From NCBI GenBank assembly GCA_015680685.1, contig MNCI01033650.1:252725-316724 (forward strand): a stretch of DNA of 64,000 bases, in the 5' to 3' direction. A program made the position numbers and the translations under genes. The stretch comes from Gnetum montanum (Eukaryota > Streptophyta > Gnetopsida > Gnetales > Gnetaceae). The notes below the pieces were generated by a model. The model saw nothing but the letters and a program-made list of their open reading frames with translations, ran no database searches and had not been told where the DNA came from. Below, piece after piece: positions 22,638 to 33,725 of the stretch. The first letter of the stretch is position 1. Each line of letters starts with the position of its first letter.

Positions 22638-22672
22638 CCGATGAGTTCCGGGTTCGAATCCCGGGCAACCCA
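22638..22672 (+). tRNA. Plastid-type trnK(UUU) 3' exon fragment (pseudo-tRNA)
   Basis: A 35-base stretch beginning CCGATGAGTTCC and containing the T-arm CCGGGTTCGAATCCCGG, then GCAACCCA. Length and sequence agree with my memory of the 3' exon of the plastid tRNA-Lys(UUU) gene, whose group II intron interrupts the anticodon loop. There is no 5' exon (expected GGGTTGC start) nearby and no recognisable matK intron, so it cannot make a tRNA here. Alternatives are a tRNA-derived SINE remnant or a plastid DNA insertion. CCA is not encoded. Confidence 0.55.
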
Positions 22673-24223
22673 ATTTGGCTTCTGCAAAAAATAAAAAAAT
22701 AAAAAAAAATTCGATTACAGGCAAGGTTCTACGTCAAATTCACACCCTGATTCATACTACTTGACTCCGGATGATTTGCACTTGAAGTTGAACACGTCTT
22801 TGGTGGTCCCATTTAAAAGGAAGAACCTGGAACTTTGGTTGTTGGACTTCTTCGGTAGACCACGCACTCACACACGTTTGCCGCGTGCAGGAACGCAGCT
22901 ACAACCCAAGCATTAATAATTCCTCTCACTCCTTCCTACATTTGTCTCCATTTGGATAATCTGTCAAAATAGGCTGTGTTTGGGGTTAAATTAATTTATA
23001 AAATAAAAAGCTTTCAACCTCCAAATCTGTGCATGCATTCCCACCACATGTTCCACTCTCAGACGGAAGCATATTCGTGGTATCGGAGACCAAAACTTGG
23101 CAACGAAGATATATAAAATGAGGAACGTTCAGTTCAGACAAAAGCTACCAAAAGACACCAGCATTACAGAATCTGGACACTGGAATGGTAATGGTAACTC
23201 TCATAAAAGACATCTGACGAAGGTAAAAGTGAGGAGCTAAAAAATGAATGCAAAATTCGGTTGAGTGCGCCTGCGAACGGCGAACACCCACGGCTAGCGT
23301 CATTAACCCGGAGATAAGGCCTGCACTCCGCAAGAGGCGAGGACGCGAGGCGACTAAGTTTAGCATGTTGACGATGGCCCTACGTCACTTTACACTTTCT
23401 CGAAAATTCAGATCAGTTAGTGTGCATCCCTCTTATCTTCATTCAAGAATGGTGCGATTTCCATCGCTTTTTATACAGAAGCCCACTCCTCCACCTTCAC
23501 CTTGCAGTTCTCTCAGGATTGGCTTCCCGAACCAGTAATTTCATCCAATACCGCAGCAGCAGATTTAAAGAAACGTCACTTTGTAAAGTAAATTGCCCTT
23601 TCCATTGCACGAGACGACTTCACGACAAGAAGCAACAGTTACTTCGATGAAAACCTTTACAAATCCTGTTCCACGCGATTATGTCCAGGCAAGGACTGAA
23701 TCAGCGCAAAAGTGCATGCCCGAAACTACAACATACTCACCGTTAATCATTTGCTTCGATCAGCGGACTATCGCGTCCTACTCATCCGCAGTGCATACCG
23801 GAAACTCCATAGTAGCGCGAATTCACCTAATCCAGCTTTCTCAGTTCATAATCCAGCTTTATTACGTAGATTAAAAGCTTAAATTTCGATAATATCCCTA
23901 CCGCGGACAACTTCGATTTAGTGACCGAAAAAAAGCGGACCCCTTAAACAAGACTATTACAGCGCACTTTCACAGAAAAGTACGTAACAGATAACATCCG
24001 ATAAGCTTCGAAGGCAAAAGAAAACAAAAGAACATATTCGGGCGGAGCATTTGGAACAAAGCACTGGAAGCTGTTGGTAATGATTGCACGCTAAAATCAA
24101 TGGCGTCCGTAAAAAATAAAGCGCAGCCAATCAATTAGAAGAAGTGATGATGCTGCTGATAAGTAAGTAAGTAAAGAAGCAACACAAGAAGGCGAAGCCG
24201 CTAATTCAGTGGAAGAAGAGAAC
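22673..24223 (-). other. 5' part of HAK/KUP intron 1, repeat-poor
   Basis: More G+C and CpG than the rest of the intron and free of recognisable transposons, as is usual close to a promoter. Several overlapping open frames on both strands (for example 23248-23538 plus and 23145-23366 minus) lack motifs and are not called. No RNA gene was seen. Confidence 0.5.
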
Positions 24224-24373
24224 CTTGCGATGGTCGACGCCACGAACATTTGCAGCCTCGGCATCGATATTCTCGTCAAGCTTCTGGTCCAATTCCCAAA
24301 GTCCACCGCCGCTACCGTTGCCGCTTCCGCTTTTGCTTCCGCTTCCGCTGCCGCTGCCGCGGCCACTCTCCAT
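24224..24373 (-). CDS. HAK/KUP: HAK/KUP/KT potassium transporter, coding exon 1 (N-terminus)
   Basis: Fifty codons from ATG at 24373 to the donor cgcaag|gttctc. Residues 1-24 are a Gly/Ser-rich low-complexity stretch (MESGRGSGSG...). Residues 25-50 read LWELDQKLDENIDAEAANVR then GVDHRK, resembling the conserved N-terminal LWELDQ-type motif followed by an acidic stretch in one plant KUP clade (from memory, KUP10/11-like). Phase 0 at the donor fits phase 0 at the acceptor of 801-1026, giving [13 protein letters not shown]. The GSGS codons use a repeated ggaagc pattern, so the N-terminal length may vary. The ATG is the first in this frame after an upstream stop. Other frames here (24097-24366 minus, 24209-24553 plus) are shadows. 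Confidence 0.85.
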
Positions 24374-25283
24374 ATGTCACTTGCGCAAAGTTCCGTTTCC
24401 CGTAATTTCTTCGATTCGATGCAAGATCAAGTAATGTTACGCACCTCACCTTTTCTTCTCACGCCAGACACGAAATCGCTGCTGCAAATCATGATATCCA
24501 GCGCCGCTGCGCCCCTAGAGACGCTCAATCACTCAACCTCCCAACGGCCATAGCATCTGAACGTCGAGCGACAGCCAGAAATCAGAATTTCACAATGCTC
24601 TGCGTATCGTATCTGGGCTCTGTGCTCTGCGGTTCTCTGGCAACCGAATTTGTTTTCGATTTACGACGGCGGCGGCCGCAATTTTGAGCGCTGAGCCCAC
24701 CCTCCAGCTCCAGCATCAGACATGGCAGCAGCAGCAGCAGCAGCCGAGGGAATGGCCAAAGTTATGGTTTAACGCAGAGGCAGCGTTAGTTACCAGCGCG
24801 CTCTTAGCCTTCTGTAGTGCCGTTCCACGTGGAGTGATGCGATTTGGCCACGTACGATGGACACTCGACAACGGTGTCTCCGTCAAAATGCGAACACACG
24901 TCGACAACGGTAAATTCAACAAAGCTCGCAAAATAAAACCGTAAATATGTGAGGAAGGGAAGGCGAAGCGTCTGCACTGGCAGATGGCAGATGCGACGTC
25001 ACACAAACGACTGACCCCACAACCAACCACCATACCATAACAAAACCACTGAAGTAAAGAGAAGAGTGGAGTGGAGTGGAGTGCAAATGGGAACAGGACC
25101 AGCGCCCCAGGCAGGCTTCTCATGCCATCACATCACATCCAAAATGTCTCTCGCGTTCGCCTTCTCCTTCTCCTTCTCTTTTTTTCTTTTTTGTGTTTCT
25201 TTATTTTCGTCCAGACATCCACGACCGCCTTGGCGGACCCCACTTTTAGTTTGAATTGCCGTCTCGCAAGTACCCTCCTCGCC
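24374..25283 (-). other. Probable 5' leader of the HAK/KUP gene
   Basis: CpG-rich sequence upstream of the start codon, with a run of CAG/CTG triplets (about 24724-24741) and a pyrimidine tract (25158-25195) that is GA-rich on the gene strand. It contains upstream ATGs, including a 135-codon minus-strand frame at 24716-25123. So either the true transcription start is closer to 24373, or part of this is spliced out, or upstream ORFs regulate translation. The sequence alone cannot decide. Confidence 0.4.
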
Positions 25284-25292
25284 TTTATAAGA
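25284..25292 (-). promoter_or_regulatory. TATA-like element upstream of HAK/KUP
   Basis: The minus strand reads TTATAAAGG here, about 0.9 kb upstream of the start codon and at the edge of the CpG-rich block. It is the best TATA-like match I saw on the right strand, but such matches are common in AT-rich DNA. Confidence 0.25.
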
Positions 25293-25299
25293 TATCAAC

Positions 25300-26200
25300 T
25301 TGATCTCCTGTGTCCGCCGCCTCGCTTTTAATAACAGACCTTTGACAGCATTATTATTCCTAATGCCATCGCCCGTCTCCGAATCGATATTCTTAATTTT
25401 GGAAAAGCGGTATCTTTATTTTTATATATTTGTGACCTGTAAAGCTGCAACGAGAAGTTCGTTTTTTTCTCGGGCCAAATGATGCGATGGAGCAGCCGTT
25501 TTGCGGATTGTTGTTAGAGTTAATAATAAGTCTGGGAGTTGCTAATTAATTAAGAGGAATGAACGTTGATAGTTTCATGAAATGATGATTAATTGGTACT
25601 GTGATAGGATATGCTATGATATGCTCTGCTTTTGGGTAGACTAGGCGACGGACGTGGAGACAAGAAAGCAAGAACCCAGCCTACCCCACCACATCCGAAG
25701 CAAATGCAATAATGAGCAACATGACAAAATGCTAAACGAAAGAAAAAGGGATCACAATATAGGTATGCAGAAAATGAAATGGAATAGAGGAGGAAATGGA
25801 ATGGAGGAGGTTAAGCTACTGTTGTATATTTGGATGGGCATGTCAATATTCATGTTTGTAATTGGAAGGTTTCTTCTTGTCGTAGCAAGCCCTATCAAAT
25901 CAAAGCCATGGTGGCCCAGTACCTATCAAATGAGAGCCAATTTGGTGCGCTATAGTCTGAAAGCATTAGTTTGAAAGCTGCGTATCAATAATGACTCGCA
26001 TGGCAATAGACATGTCACTTCAATGTTGTGATTTACCTGATACTCCATATTGATTATATTCCACCGTCGAGTTCGGGGATAGATGTGAGTTAACCTTGTT
26101 GAAAACTCACCCGCGAATAGCCGTTAGTAACTGGCAACTTTCAACTTGCAACTTGCATGCAATAGTGCATAAATATATCAATAGAGTAATAACTTGCATA
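25300..26200. other. Upstream flank of the HAK/KUP gene, no gene supported
   Basis: The composition changes to AT-rich. An open plus-strand frame at 25654-25974 has no recognisable domain and is not called. No transposon termini were recognised before 26205. Confidence 0.45.
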
Positions 26201-26204
26201 TGAA

Positions 26205-26288
26205 GGTTAACTTCGTTCCTCAAACCCAAGAAGAAAGTATTCTCAAAATAAAATATCATTAGAGTAATGATGCAGGTTAACTTCGTTC
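26205..26288 (+). repeat. Short tandem duplication at the E1 target site
   Basis: The string ggttaacttcgttc occurs at 26205-26218 and again at 26275-26288, so about 70 bases are duplicated in tandem. The second copy is broken by E1: its continuation (gttcctcaaacc then aagaa) is found at 47314-47338, just past the other end of E1, matching 26215-26239 at 23 of 25 bases. This shows that 26293 and 47310 are the two ends of one insertion. Confidence 0.75.
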
Positions 26289-26292
26289 TTAA

Positions 26293-27203
26293 TGAGTCAC
26301 ATCAAGGGTTACGTCTATGAGGCCTCATCAACGTGACCTTATCAACTCAGCCACATTAACACATCATTTGATGCATTAACATGACCCCATCAACAAAGTG
26401 CCTATTTTCACTTATAAATACATGCTCACTAACCGCGTTTATGGTAACAAGTCTCATAGTTATAGTGAAGCTCTAGCAGTTTTTCCCCTTGAAAGTTAGA
26501 ATATTTTCTAAGTGCCCGCAGTAGGAGTCCAAGAGTGTACAAATCTTTATTTGAACATTGTTGTACCTAAGCACGACAATGTGTGTAGCAATAAAGATGA
26601 ACTTTTTAATAAACCTTGTAGCACTTTGAAATAGATTAATTATTTCCTTTATGCATTTAATATTTTAAATAATTTCCTTCAATGTTTTAAGTAATTAAGT
26701 TAGACTAAGCTAAATTAAATAGCAATTAATTAAGCACATAAGTACGACCACTTCAAGCATACGCTTTGTGCTTGGTAATCCCAGTAATGCTTAATGTTTG
26801 ATAACCTAATAGCATCAAACATGTTTAGGATGTGTAAGGCGAGTGGGAACGAATGCTTATGTTAGGATTAGTTAAATGTTAGTTACAGTAAATTAATAAT
26901 TAAATATATAATTCTTTATTCTTTATTTTTATGCAACTTAAAACATAAAATATAAAAATGATAAAACTCATATGCCTCAGTTGCACTTAACCATACCTTT
27001 GCATTTCACAAGTGTAATTGGAAAGACAGCGATTGCAATGATTAGTTTCACCTCCTAAAGACTAGTATACTTAGAAAGCTATAAGTCCACGAAATTCAAC
27101 CGAATCGCATGTGAACACTTAGTGATTCATATAGTTGGGCATAGGATCGCATGTGAACACTTAGTGATTCATATAGTTGGGCGTAGGATCTACTAATCAC
27201 TCA
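26293..27203 (+). repeat. E1 5' LTR
   Basis: Homologous along its length to 46412-47310, beginning TGAGTCACATCAAGGG and ending ACTCA. It contains a TATA-like cttataaatac (about 26413-26423) that is also in the other LTR. It carries a private 42-bp tandem duplication at 27104-27187 (unit beginning atcgcatgtgaacac) that the 3' LTR lacks. Confidence 0.82.
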
Positions 27204-27206
27204 TTA

Positions 27207-27223
27207 TTGGCATCGTTGTCAAT
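27207..27223 (+). promoter_or_regulatory. E1 primer-binding site
   Basis: TTGGCATCGTTGTCAAT sits three bases after the 5' LTR. It resembles the tRNA-Asp-complementary site TGGCGCCGTTGCC of Athila/Tat elements with CpG-type changes. Confidence 0.75.
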
Positions 27224-27389
27224 GACTTGTAGTTTGATACATGTGCTATCTAGGACTTAGTTAGAATTATTTAAGATCATTGGAATGTACCCTAAAGTTG
27301 CAATCATTTGAAAAATAATAATCATAATTAATGCACACTAAATTTTTCTTCTAATCCAAAATGTTTTCTTCTCATAGGCATGATGAATC

Positions 27390-29900
27390 AAAACTGCTAG
27401 TGCCCCAAGAATTCAAAGTGGTGTACACTCATCTAGATGAGTTTGTACCTAATTTCACCTTAATCCTACATCAAGATGAATAGCCACGATTAAGAGATAT
27501 GGAGGGCAACATTGTGTTATCGCTTGACCAATCTGTTCTTGGGATGCTGCTTCAAACTCTTAAGAGGTTGGGCATCCAGGATCTTCATGAAGAATACATT
27601 GTGCAAGACCATGACTATCGAGACTACTATCCCACTTAAACACAATGCAAAAGAGATCGACACCAGGTTTAGCACTATGAAGCTGCAAAGGGGAAATAGT
27701 TCACTAACCCCATGTTCCTGCTGAACCAAGAATTCAAAGTGGCATACACTCATCCAGATGACTTTGTACCTGGTTTCACCTTAATCTTGCATCAATATGA
27801 ACAACTGCAGTTGAGAGATATGGAGGGCAACATTGTGTTGTTGCCCAACCGATTTGTTCTTAGGTTGCTACTCCAAACTCTTAAGAGGTTGGGCATCTAG
27901 GATCTTCATAAAGAATACGTTGTGTAGGACCATGACTATTGGGACTACTATCCCACTTAAACACAATGCAGAAGAGATTGGCACCAAGTTTAGCACCATG
28001 AAGTTGCGAAGGGGAAATAGTTCACTAACCCTATGTTCATGTTGAACAAAAAAGATAATGAGGATCCTCCCTCTAGGGGTTCTCAACATGAAGATTTTAA
28101 AGCCTGCTATCAACAATCTTGGTTTAGGTAAGAGTGGCTTAAAGAGTGGGAGTCAAGGTAGGGACTTAGGTAAGCATCGCGATGACAATAAAGCTAATGA
28201 TTGTGGCTGTGACAAGCGGAGATGAGGTGGCAGACACCGTGGTGGTGGCAATCCTCCTCCCTCTTCGTCCTCTTCATCTACATCTTCTTTTTTCTCCTCT
28301 GAATCTAATTGAAACCATGGAGGAAGAAACTATGATAAAGGTGAATGGCAGGACAATGATCAAAGGCCTCACCATGAATAAAGGGGTAGCAAAGGACATC
28401 ATATATGTCATCAAAATCATGATGATGATGAACCTTTACTGGCAACTCGAAGCATGCTAAACATCATAGAGGTAGTCAAAATTCCAACCAAGCATGTGAA
28501 AGATAGCAGAATCAAGAGGTTGGATATGAACAATATCTCTAGATTTGAGGGGAGGTATAACTCAGATCCATAGACCCATCTTCAATCCTTTCATGATGCC
28601 CATGCCTTACAAAACGTCGAAAAATACTAGCAAAAACTTAAGATGTTTCCTAGGACACTCACAAAAGAAGCAAAAAGTTGGTACTGCTATTTGGAGTTAG
28701 AATTAATTCATAGATGGAGTACGATGCTTGAGCTATTCAATGAAAAATATTAGATGTACTCTTGAGTGTCCAATTTGAAAAAGCAGATCCAAGGCTGGCA
28801 ACAAGGAACACATGAACCCTTAGACACAGCCATGGATAGGTATTATTCCCTTTTGCACAAATTTCCTGGCCATGATTATTCTCAACAAGAGTAACTTCAC
28901 CATATAATAGATGGGCTTTGATAAAAAACAAGAAGAACCCTTGGGGTCAATGCCCAAGGGAGACTATTAGAACTTAGAGCCCATCAAATTTAAAGGTTGA
29001 TTGAGCAGGTTGCAAAAGAAGAAGGTGAATTGAGGAAATGAGAAAGTGCTAAAGAATATAACTGAGATCCTTTCATCAGAAAAAGGGAGGTCTGATTCTA
29101 TGACAATGAGGAGGAGGCACCACTTGATGAAGATATGTAGTGAAAATCCTTGGCGATTCAAAAATCTGTTTCCAAAATTTTAGCCAAGGTGGACAAAATG
29201 TGGGAATCTTTGAATGAAAATTTCCAAATAGCTTTGAAAATTGTAGAAGAATCCAAAAAGCAAAGTAGTGATCGTGATCATAAGAGAAGGAAGGAAGCTG
29301 AATGTGCCTATCAAAGGGGTAAGTGTAAGGTTGTTGTAGTAGAAGAGGTTGTGGAGTTAGAATTAGATGATGATAGTGAGTGTGACATCTACTAATATGA
29401 ACATTCTAAGGGATGTTACCCTATTGTGTCACACTTGTAGGAATTTAGGATGTACACTCTAAATCTTAGGCTGGCAAGAAGGTAAGCACCCAAAAGATTG
29501 CCTTATCCTCTAGGCAATCCTAGGCAATTCCACCAACAACAAGCTTACTATCCAAGTGGAGCTCCACCACAACCATATAAGTGATATCATTAATGGTAGC
29601 ATCCACAATTGTGGGGGATGCCACCGTCAAGGCAACAACACCCCTATAGGAAACCAAATTCATATGGGTACTATGTTCAGCAACCCATGTCCCTGCATGA
29701 ATCACACTTCTTTTCAACATCACTACTACCCTCAGGAGTATTACAGAACTCATTCTCCATCTCCTAGAGGGGAATCCCCATATTGTTATCACCCTCCTCA
29801 TCCTTCTACACATGTTCCTCCACCCTCAACCCAACTATCTCCTACCCCATCCATGCAGGGCAAGATTCCCGCATAGCCACAGCAACATAACACTACCAAG
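27390..29900 (+). pseudogene. E1 gag, with duplicated N-terminal block
   Basis: Starts near 27380 (tcatag then gcATGATG). Residues around EFKVVYTHLDEFVP and GIQDLHEEYIVQDHDY are tandemly repeated (see the next entry). A retrotransposon gag core follows at about 28520-28960: NISRFEGRYNSDP, THLQSFHDAHALQNVEK, KLKMFPRTLTKEAKSWY. Then a charged stretch, an acidic ELDDDSECDIY motif and a Pro/His/Tyr-rich tail to about 29880. Gag packages the element RNA. Frequent TAG/TAA codons and frameshifts show that it is dead. The same order is seen in E2. Confidence 0.75.
27398..28039 (+). repeat. 321-bp in-frame tandem duplication in E1 gag
   Basis: Two copies of about 321 bases: 'attcaaagtg' starts at 27411 and recurs at 27732. 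Both run through the same residues (FKV-x-YTH, RDMEGNIVL, LLQTLKRLGI, DYYPT) and end at TNPMF. The period equals 107 codons, so the duplication keeps frame. Confidence 0.9.
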
Positions 29901-30179
29901 GTCATTAACTTACAATCGGTTCCTCCACCAAGTGGTTTGAAACTCAAACCTAAAAAAAGAACATTCTTCCAAACCAATAGCCCTACAAAGCCCTCACCAA
30001 CTCATGTAGTTGGTTTCCCTATGTCTTATTCATCCTTTGCATCTATTCCTTTTGAGAACCCTTTAAACTAAACACCTGTTAAGATCTACATAGTCATGTT
30101 AACCTACATTATATCTAACTGGATTAAGGCTAGTAATCTTCCTAGAAAAACAGTTGATCCTGGAAATCCTCTCATCGAC

Positions 30180-30420
30180 TTGTAGATTACTAGAAATGAG
30201 CCATACAAGGCTCTTCTTAATTCAGGTTCTGGTGTTAATTTAATTTCTCATGAAATGCACACAACTTGGAACCTGCCTCCTTTCAAGAAGAGCAAAATTC
30301 ATTTAGAATTGATAGATCAATCCATCATTATTTCTTTCAGATTAGTGGAGGACATTGTGACCACTATTTATGGGTGGTTCTATCTTGCTGATTTCCTGGT
30401 GATCAAGGTTGATAACTATA
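30180..30420 (+). pseudogene. E1 aspartic protease
   Basis: Translation gives NEPYKALLNSGSGVNLISHE, the retroelement protease active-site motif (usually LLDSGSGVNLI). The catalytic Asp is Asn here, a G-to-A change. It continues in an open frame to 30485. It is joined almost directly to RNase H, with no reverse transcriptase between. Confidence 0.7.
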
Positions 30421-30439
30421 AGGTTAATCAAGTCAAAGC

Positions 30440-30697
30440 ATTGTGGCTGCATAGCTCAATTACACCACAACAGAAAAAGAGCTAATGGTAGTGGTGTATG
30501 CCTTAGAGAAATTCAAGCACTATGTGCTTGGATACAAGGTATTTGTGCACATTGATCACAGTGCCATTCACTTCCTCATGAACAAGCCAACGGTGAGCCC
30601 CTGTGTCATACAATTGTTGATGATCTTGCATGAGTTCAATCTTACAATGGTTAATCAAAAGGAAATTGAGAATGTGGTCACTGATCACTTGTCTTGA
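30440..30697 (+). pseudogene. E1 RNase H domain
   Basis: Encodes NYTTTEKELMVVVYALEKFK, then HYVLGYKVFVHIDHSAIHFL and the ending VVTDHLS. These are the standard Ty3/gypsy RNase H blocks (TTxEKEL...DH...L...ADxLSR). RNase H degrades the RNA strand during reverse transcription. The upstream reverse transcriptase palm is missing, so an internal deletion must have occurred near 30420-30440. Confidence 0.85.
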
Positions 30698-30859
30698 TTA
30701 CAATGGGATAACAAAGAGGAGGAGAGCCTACTCTTTGATTAATTTCCTAATGAACTCCTCATTTCATGTGTAATAAATGAACAAGTTCCCATTGAACCAA
30801 AATGGTACGATGACAACCTTACTTATCTTCTTACTTAGGAGATGCCACAAGACTTGGAC

Positions 30860-31570
30860 CACTAGAAGAAACAAAAATTTCTTCATTAGGCCAAATGCTT
30901 CATGAAAATCAATGGACACCTTTACAAGGTGTGCATCGATGCCTTAGTTTGTTGGTGTGTCCCTAATGTTGATCAACTACGTGTTCTCCAAGATGCTCAT
31001 GAGGGCCCTTGTGGAGGTCACTATGCAAGGATATGCATAGTCATTAAGATCTTGATGGCAAAGTATTATTGGCCAACAATCTTCAGGGATGCTCACCAAT
31101 TTTTTGACTCTTATGAACGTTGTCAACAAGATGGTGGGATGACTGCTCAAATGAAGGGGCCTCAGTAATGGATCCAACTACTAGAACCCTTCAATATCTA
31201 GGGCATTAACTTTATGTGTCCTATCACACCCATGTCAAACAAAAAGGTGTACATAATAGTCACTGTTGACTGTTGTACTAAATGGGCAGAATAAGCAGTA
31301 ATCACTAACTATACATCTTCCACTGTTGTGTGGTTTGTGCAAAAAATGTTATAAATAGGTTTGGAGTGCCATGTGCTTTAATTTTTGACAATGATACTCA
31401 TTTTACAGGTGTTACTTTTTGCAAGCTCATGCAACGCTTTGGGGTTGAACATAAATTAACAACATCCTACCACCCCCAAGCTAATGGTCAAGTGAAGGTT
31501 ACCAATAAGAAAATCTCAAAAATCTTAATGAGAATAATTAGCAAATATAGGAAAGACTAGAGCACAAAAC
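30860..31570 (+). pseudogene. E1 integrase
   Basis: Zinc-finger region VLQDAHEGPCGGHYA then KYYWPTIFRDAHQF and ERCQQ (one expected Cys is not seen). Catalytic core: GINFMCPI (the usual GIDFMGP, first catalytic Asp changed to Asn), TVDCCTKWAE, FGVPCALIFDNDTHF (second Asp retained) and YHPQANGQVKVTN (the usual Glu changed to Lys). Two of three DDE residues are thus lost. The C-terminal part continues to about 32090 with KVKFKLGDKFLY. Confidence 0.88.
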
Positions 31571-33725
31571 TTAATGATGTCCTCTTAGCATACCACTCAA
31601 CATGAAAATCCCTATAGGGTACTCTTACAATGAGCTAGTATATGGAAAATTACCAACTTTTCCTATCCACTCCAAGCTCCGTATAGTTTCAACAGCTTAT
31701 GACCTTGACCTTGACCTTATCCTAGCATAGAAAGAAAGATTGATCAACCTTAACATGCTATATGAGAATAGAATGGTAGCCCTATCATTGAATGAAGTGC
31801 ATAAGGCATTCAACAAACAACGCCATGATCTTAGAATAAGGAAAGTCAAATTTAAACTTGGAGACAAGTTCCTTTACTAGAACCCCACACATGTTCCACA
31901 ATGAACTAAGTTTCAAACATTGTGGGAAAGGCCTTATATCATTTATAAAACCTTTCCTTCTAGGGTCATGTTGATCTACAAACCTAAGAGCCCAAACAAA
32001 AAGCAATTGATCAACATACAATAGCGTAAACCTTTCCATAAGCCTAAGCATGCCAATGCAAGAAACACCTCCATGGATGGACAACTTGCTCAATTTTTCG
32101 AATCTCCTCCTTTCAACTCAGTTGTGGGGAAGATGGTCATCCATGCTAACAATACCAGTGGCTTCTCTATTTTTCTACTGTTTTATTTTATAGTTTTTGT
32201 TTTACACTTTGTTATTTTTCCAATTTTTGTTTTACAACATCATTAGTATGTTTCAACTTTCTTGAATATTTTACAATTTCTTTTATATTTTACTTTATTT
32301 TGATATGACTTTTTTCTTATTTTTTTAATAAAATGATTTGTTGCGAACAAGACATAGTGATGTTGTACATGTTTACTAATGGTGTTTTGTACTTAATGTT
32401 TTTGATTATTATGTTTGGTTTCTATTTTTGAATTTTGATAACTAATGTCTAAGACAAAGTTTTTTTCTCATGGAATAGGTAGTGAGTCCATGTCATCCTT
32501 CCATCCACCAACTCTATGGTCTTCCTTGTTTTGTAAATATGAATTCCCTTTTTCATTAATGAAACTTTAACAAATTTGTGACCTTGGTAGTTTCCAAAAT
32601 TGGAAAAGATTCAAATGGTTTGAAAAGGGTATGGCTTCAATGGGATTCAACACTCTTTATATCTTTCTACTCACTTGAGTACATGAGTGTTTTTTATGGA
32701 TTTCTTACTATTCTGTGTTGACCAATTATTGAAGTTAATAAGTCTTTACATGGTTTGGTTCCTATCCAAAAATCCATAAAAACATAAAATTCAAAAAAAA
32801 AAAAAACAAAGAGAATTCATAACACACCCCTTAGACAAAATAATGGATGACAAGCAGTGGCTATGGGACTAGAAAGACATGTTACCCATGTGTGAAGGTC
32901 CTCTCTCACTAAGGCCCTTTCTCACTTCCTACTTCTCTTTTCCTCTCAAATACAAAATGGTGTGTAATCTATGGGAGCATTCTTGTGTCTTGAGGGGATG
33001 GACTAGTCTTAGAGTGGTGATGCAAAGTCACTAAAAGTGGTTGGTTTTGATCTAGACTAAGAATGAACTTTATCAGGTGATTTAAACACAAAATCGACAA
33101 GGAACTTTATGTGACCATGATTAGGAGTTCCATTCCATTCTCTCCCTCATCCATCAATGCTTTCCATTCTTTACCTCATTGCCAGTTTCCATGTCTTGTT
33201 TAACGACTTAGCTTGATGTGTTAAAATTCTTAGGTAGATTCTTTCAGATTATGTCAACTTTTCATGACCATTAATCAACTATGAGGCCCACAGACTCCTT
33301 AATTGAGGTTATGCAAGGGCAAAAGAACATGTGCCTACTATGTGGAGGACCTACCTACATATCCCCTAGTTAGGATAGTTAATCTTCTTATGCTTATGCA
33401 TTTTTGCAATCAAATCTTTTGTGCACCTCATCGATGCATCCAACTGTGTGCTCCTTTAAGGTATTTCTCCATTGTTCTTTCAATTGAAAACCTTCATTTT
33501 TGTGAACTATCAAGTCCTCTTCATGTATTTCATCATGTTCTTGGCTTTGTGGGCTTCCAAAAGGCTCTAATTTTATGTAAAAACTCCTTGTATTTCTTGA
33601 ATTTTTGAGAAATTAATGGTGGTCAACATATGCATTGATGTGGGCCTATAAATGCAATGACTTGCATCGACGTGGCCAAGTCGACATAGCCTCATTGACA
33701 CATGGTAAAAATAGTTGATGAGTGG
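31571..33725 (+). other. E1 integrase C-terminus and post-integrase spacer
   Basis: About 31571-32120 encodes the integrase C-terminal region in pieces (LYENRMVALSLNEVHKAF, RERPYIIYKTF-like). After that it is T-rich and non-coding. Landmark 'ctagaaagacatgttaccc' (about 32870) recurs in E3 (58443) and, on the minus strand, in E2 (38885) and E5 (63125), which lets the spacers be aligned. E2 begins at 33726. Confidence 0.6.

Larger units (their letters stand above)
1027..24223 (-). other. Giant first coding intron of the HAK/KUP gene (about 23.2 kb)
   Basis: The segment between the donor after exon 1 (cgcaag|gttctc, minus strand) and the acceptor before exon 2. It contains one RTE LINE, four sense-oriented L1-like LINEs (C, D, A, B), one apparent solo LTR and a 35-base plastid trnK-like fragment. 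Joining exon 1 to exon 2 gives a continuous frame across the junction, HRK then KLTALT, matching the family layout in which a short acidic N-terminus precedes the first membrane helix. The intron length is therefore an inference from two well-supported exons, not from a transcript. Confidence 0.8.

Noticed and set aside
22530-22740. Large plastid DNA insertion around the trnK-like exon
   Set aside because: The flanks are simple AT-rich DNA with no recognisable matK intron or plastid spacer; only the 35-base exon is supported.
24097-24553. Alanine-rich open frames on both strands around exon 1
   Set aside because: They come from out-of-frame reading of the GGAAGC repeat; the frame with LWELDQKLDENIDAEA matches the HAK/KUP N-terminus and splices in phase.
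24716-25123. 135-codon minus-strand frame upstream of the HAK/KUP start
   Set aside because: No recognisable domain; probably leader or promoter sequence. Kept only as a possible upstream ORF.
25654-25974. 106-codon plus-strand open frame
   Set aside because: No domain, no conserved motif, low-complexity AT-rich context.
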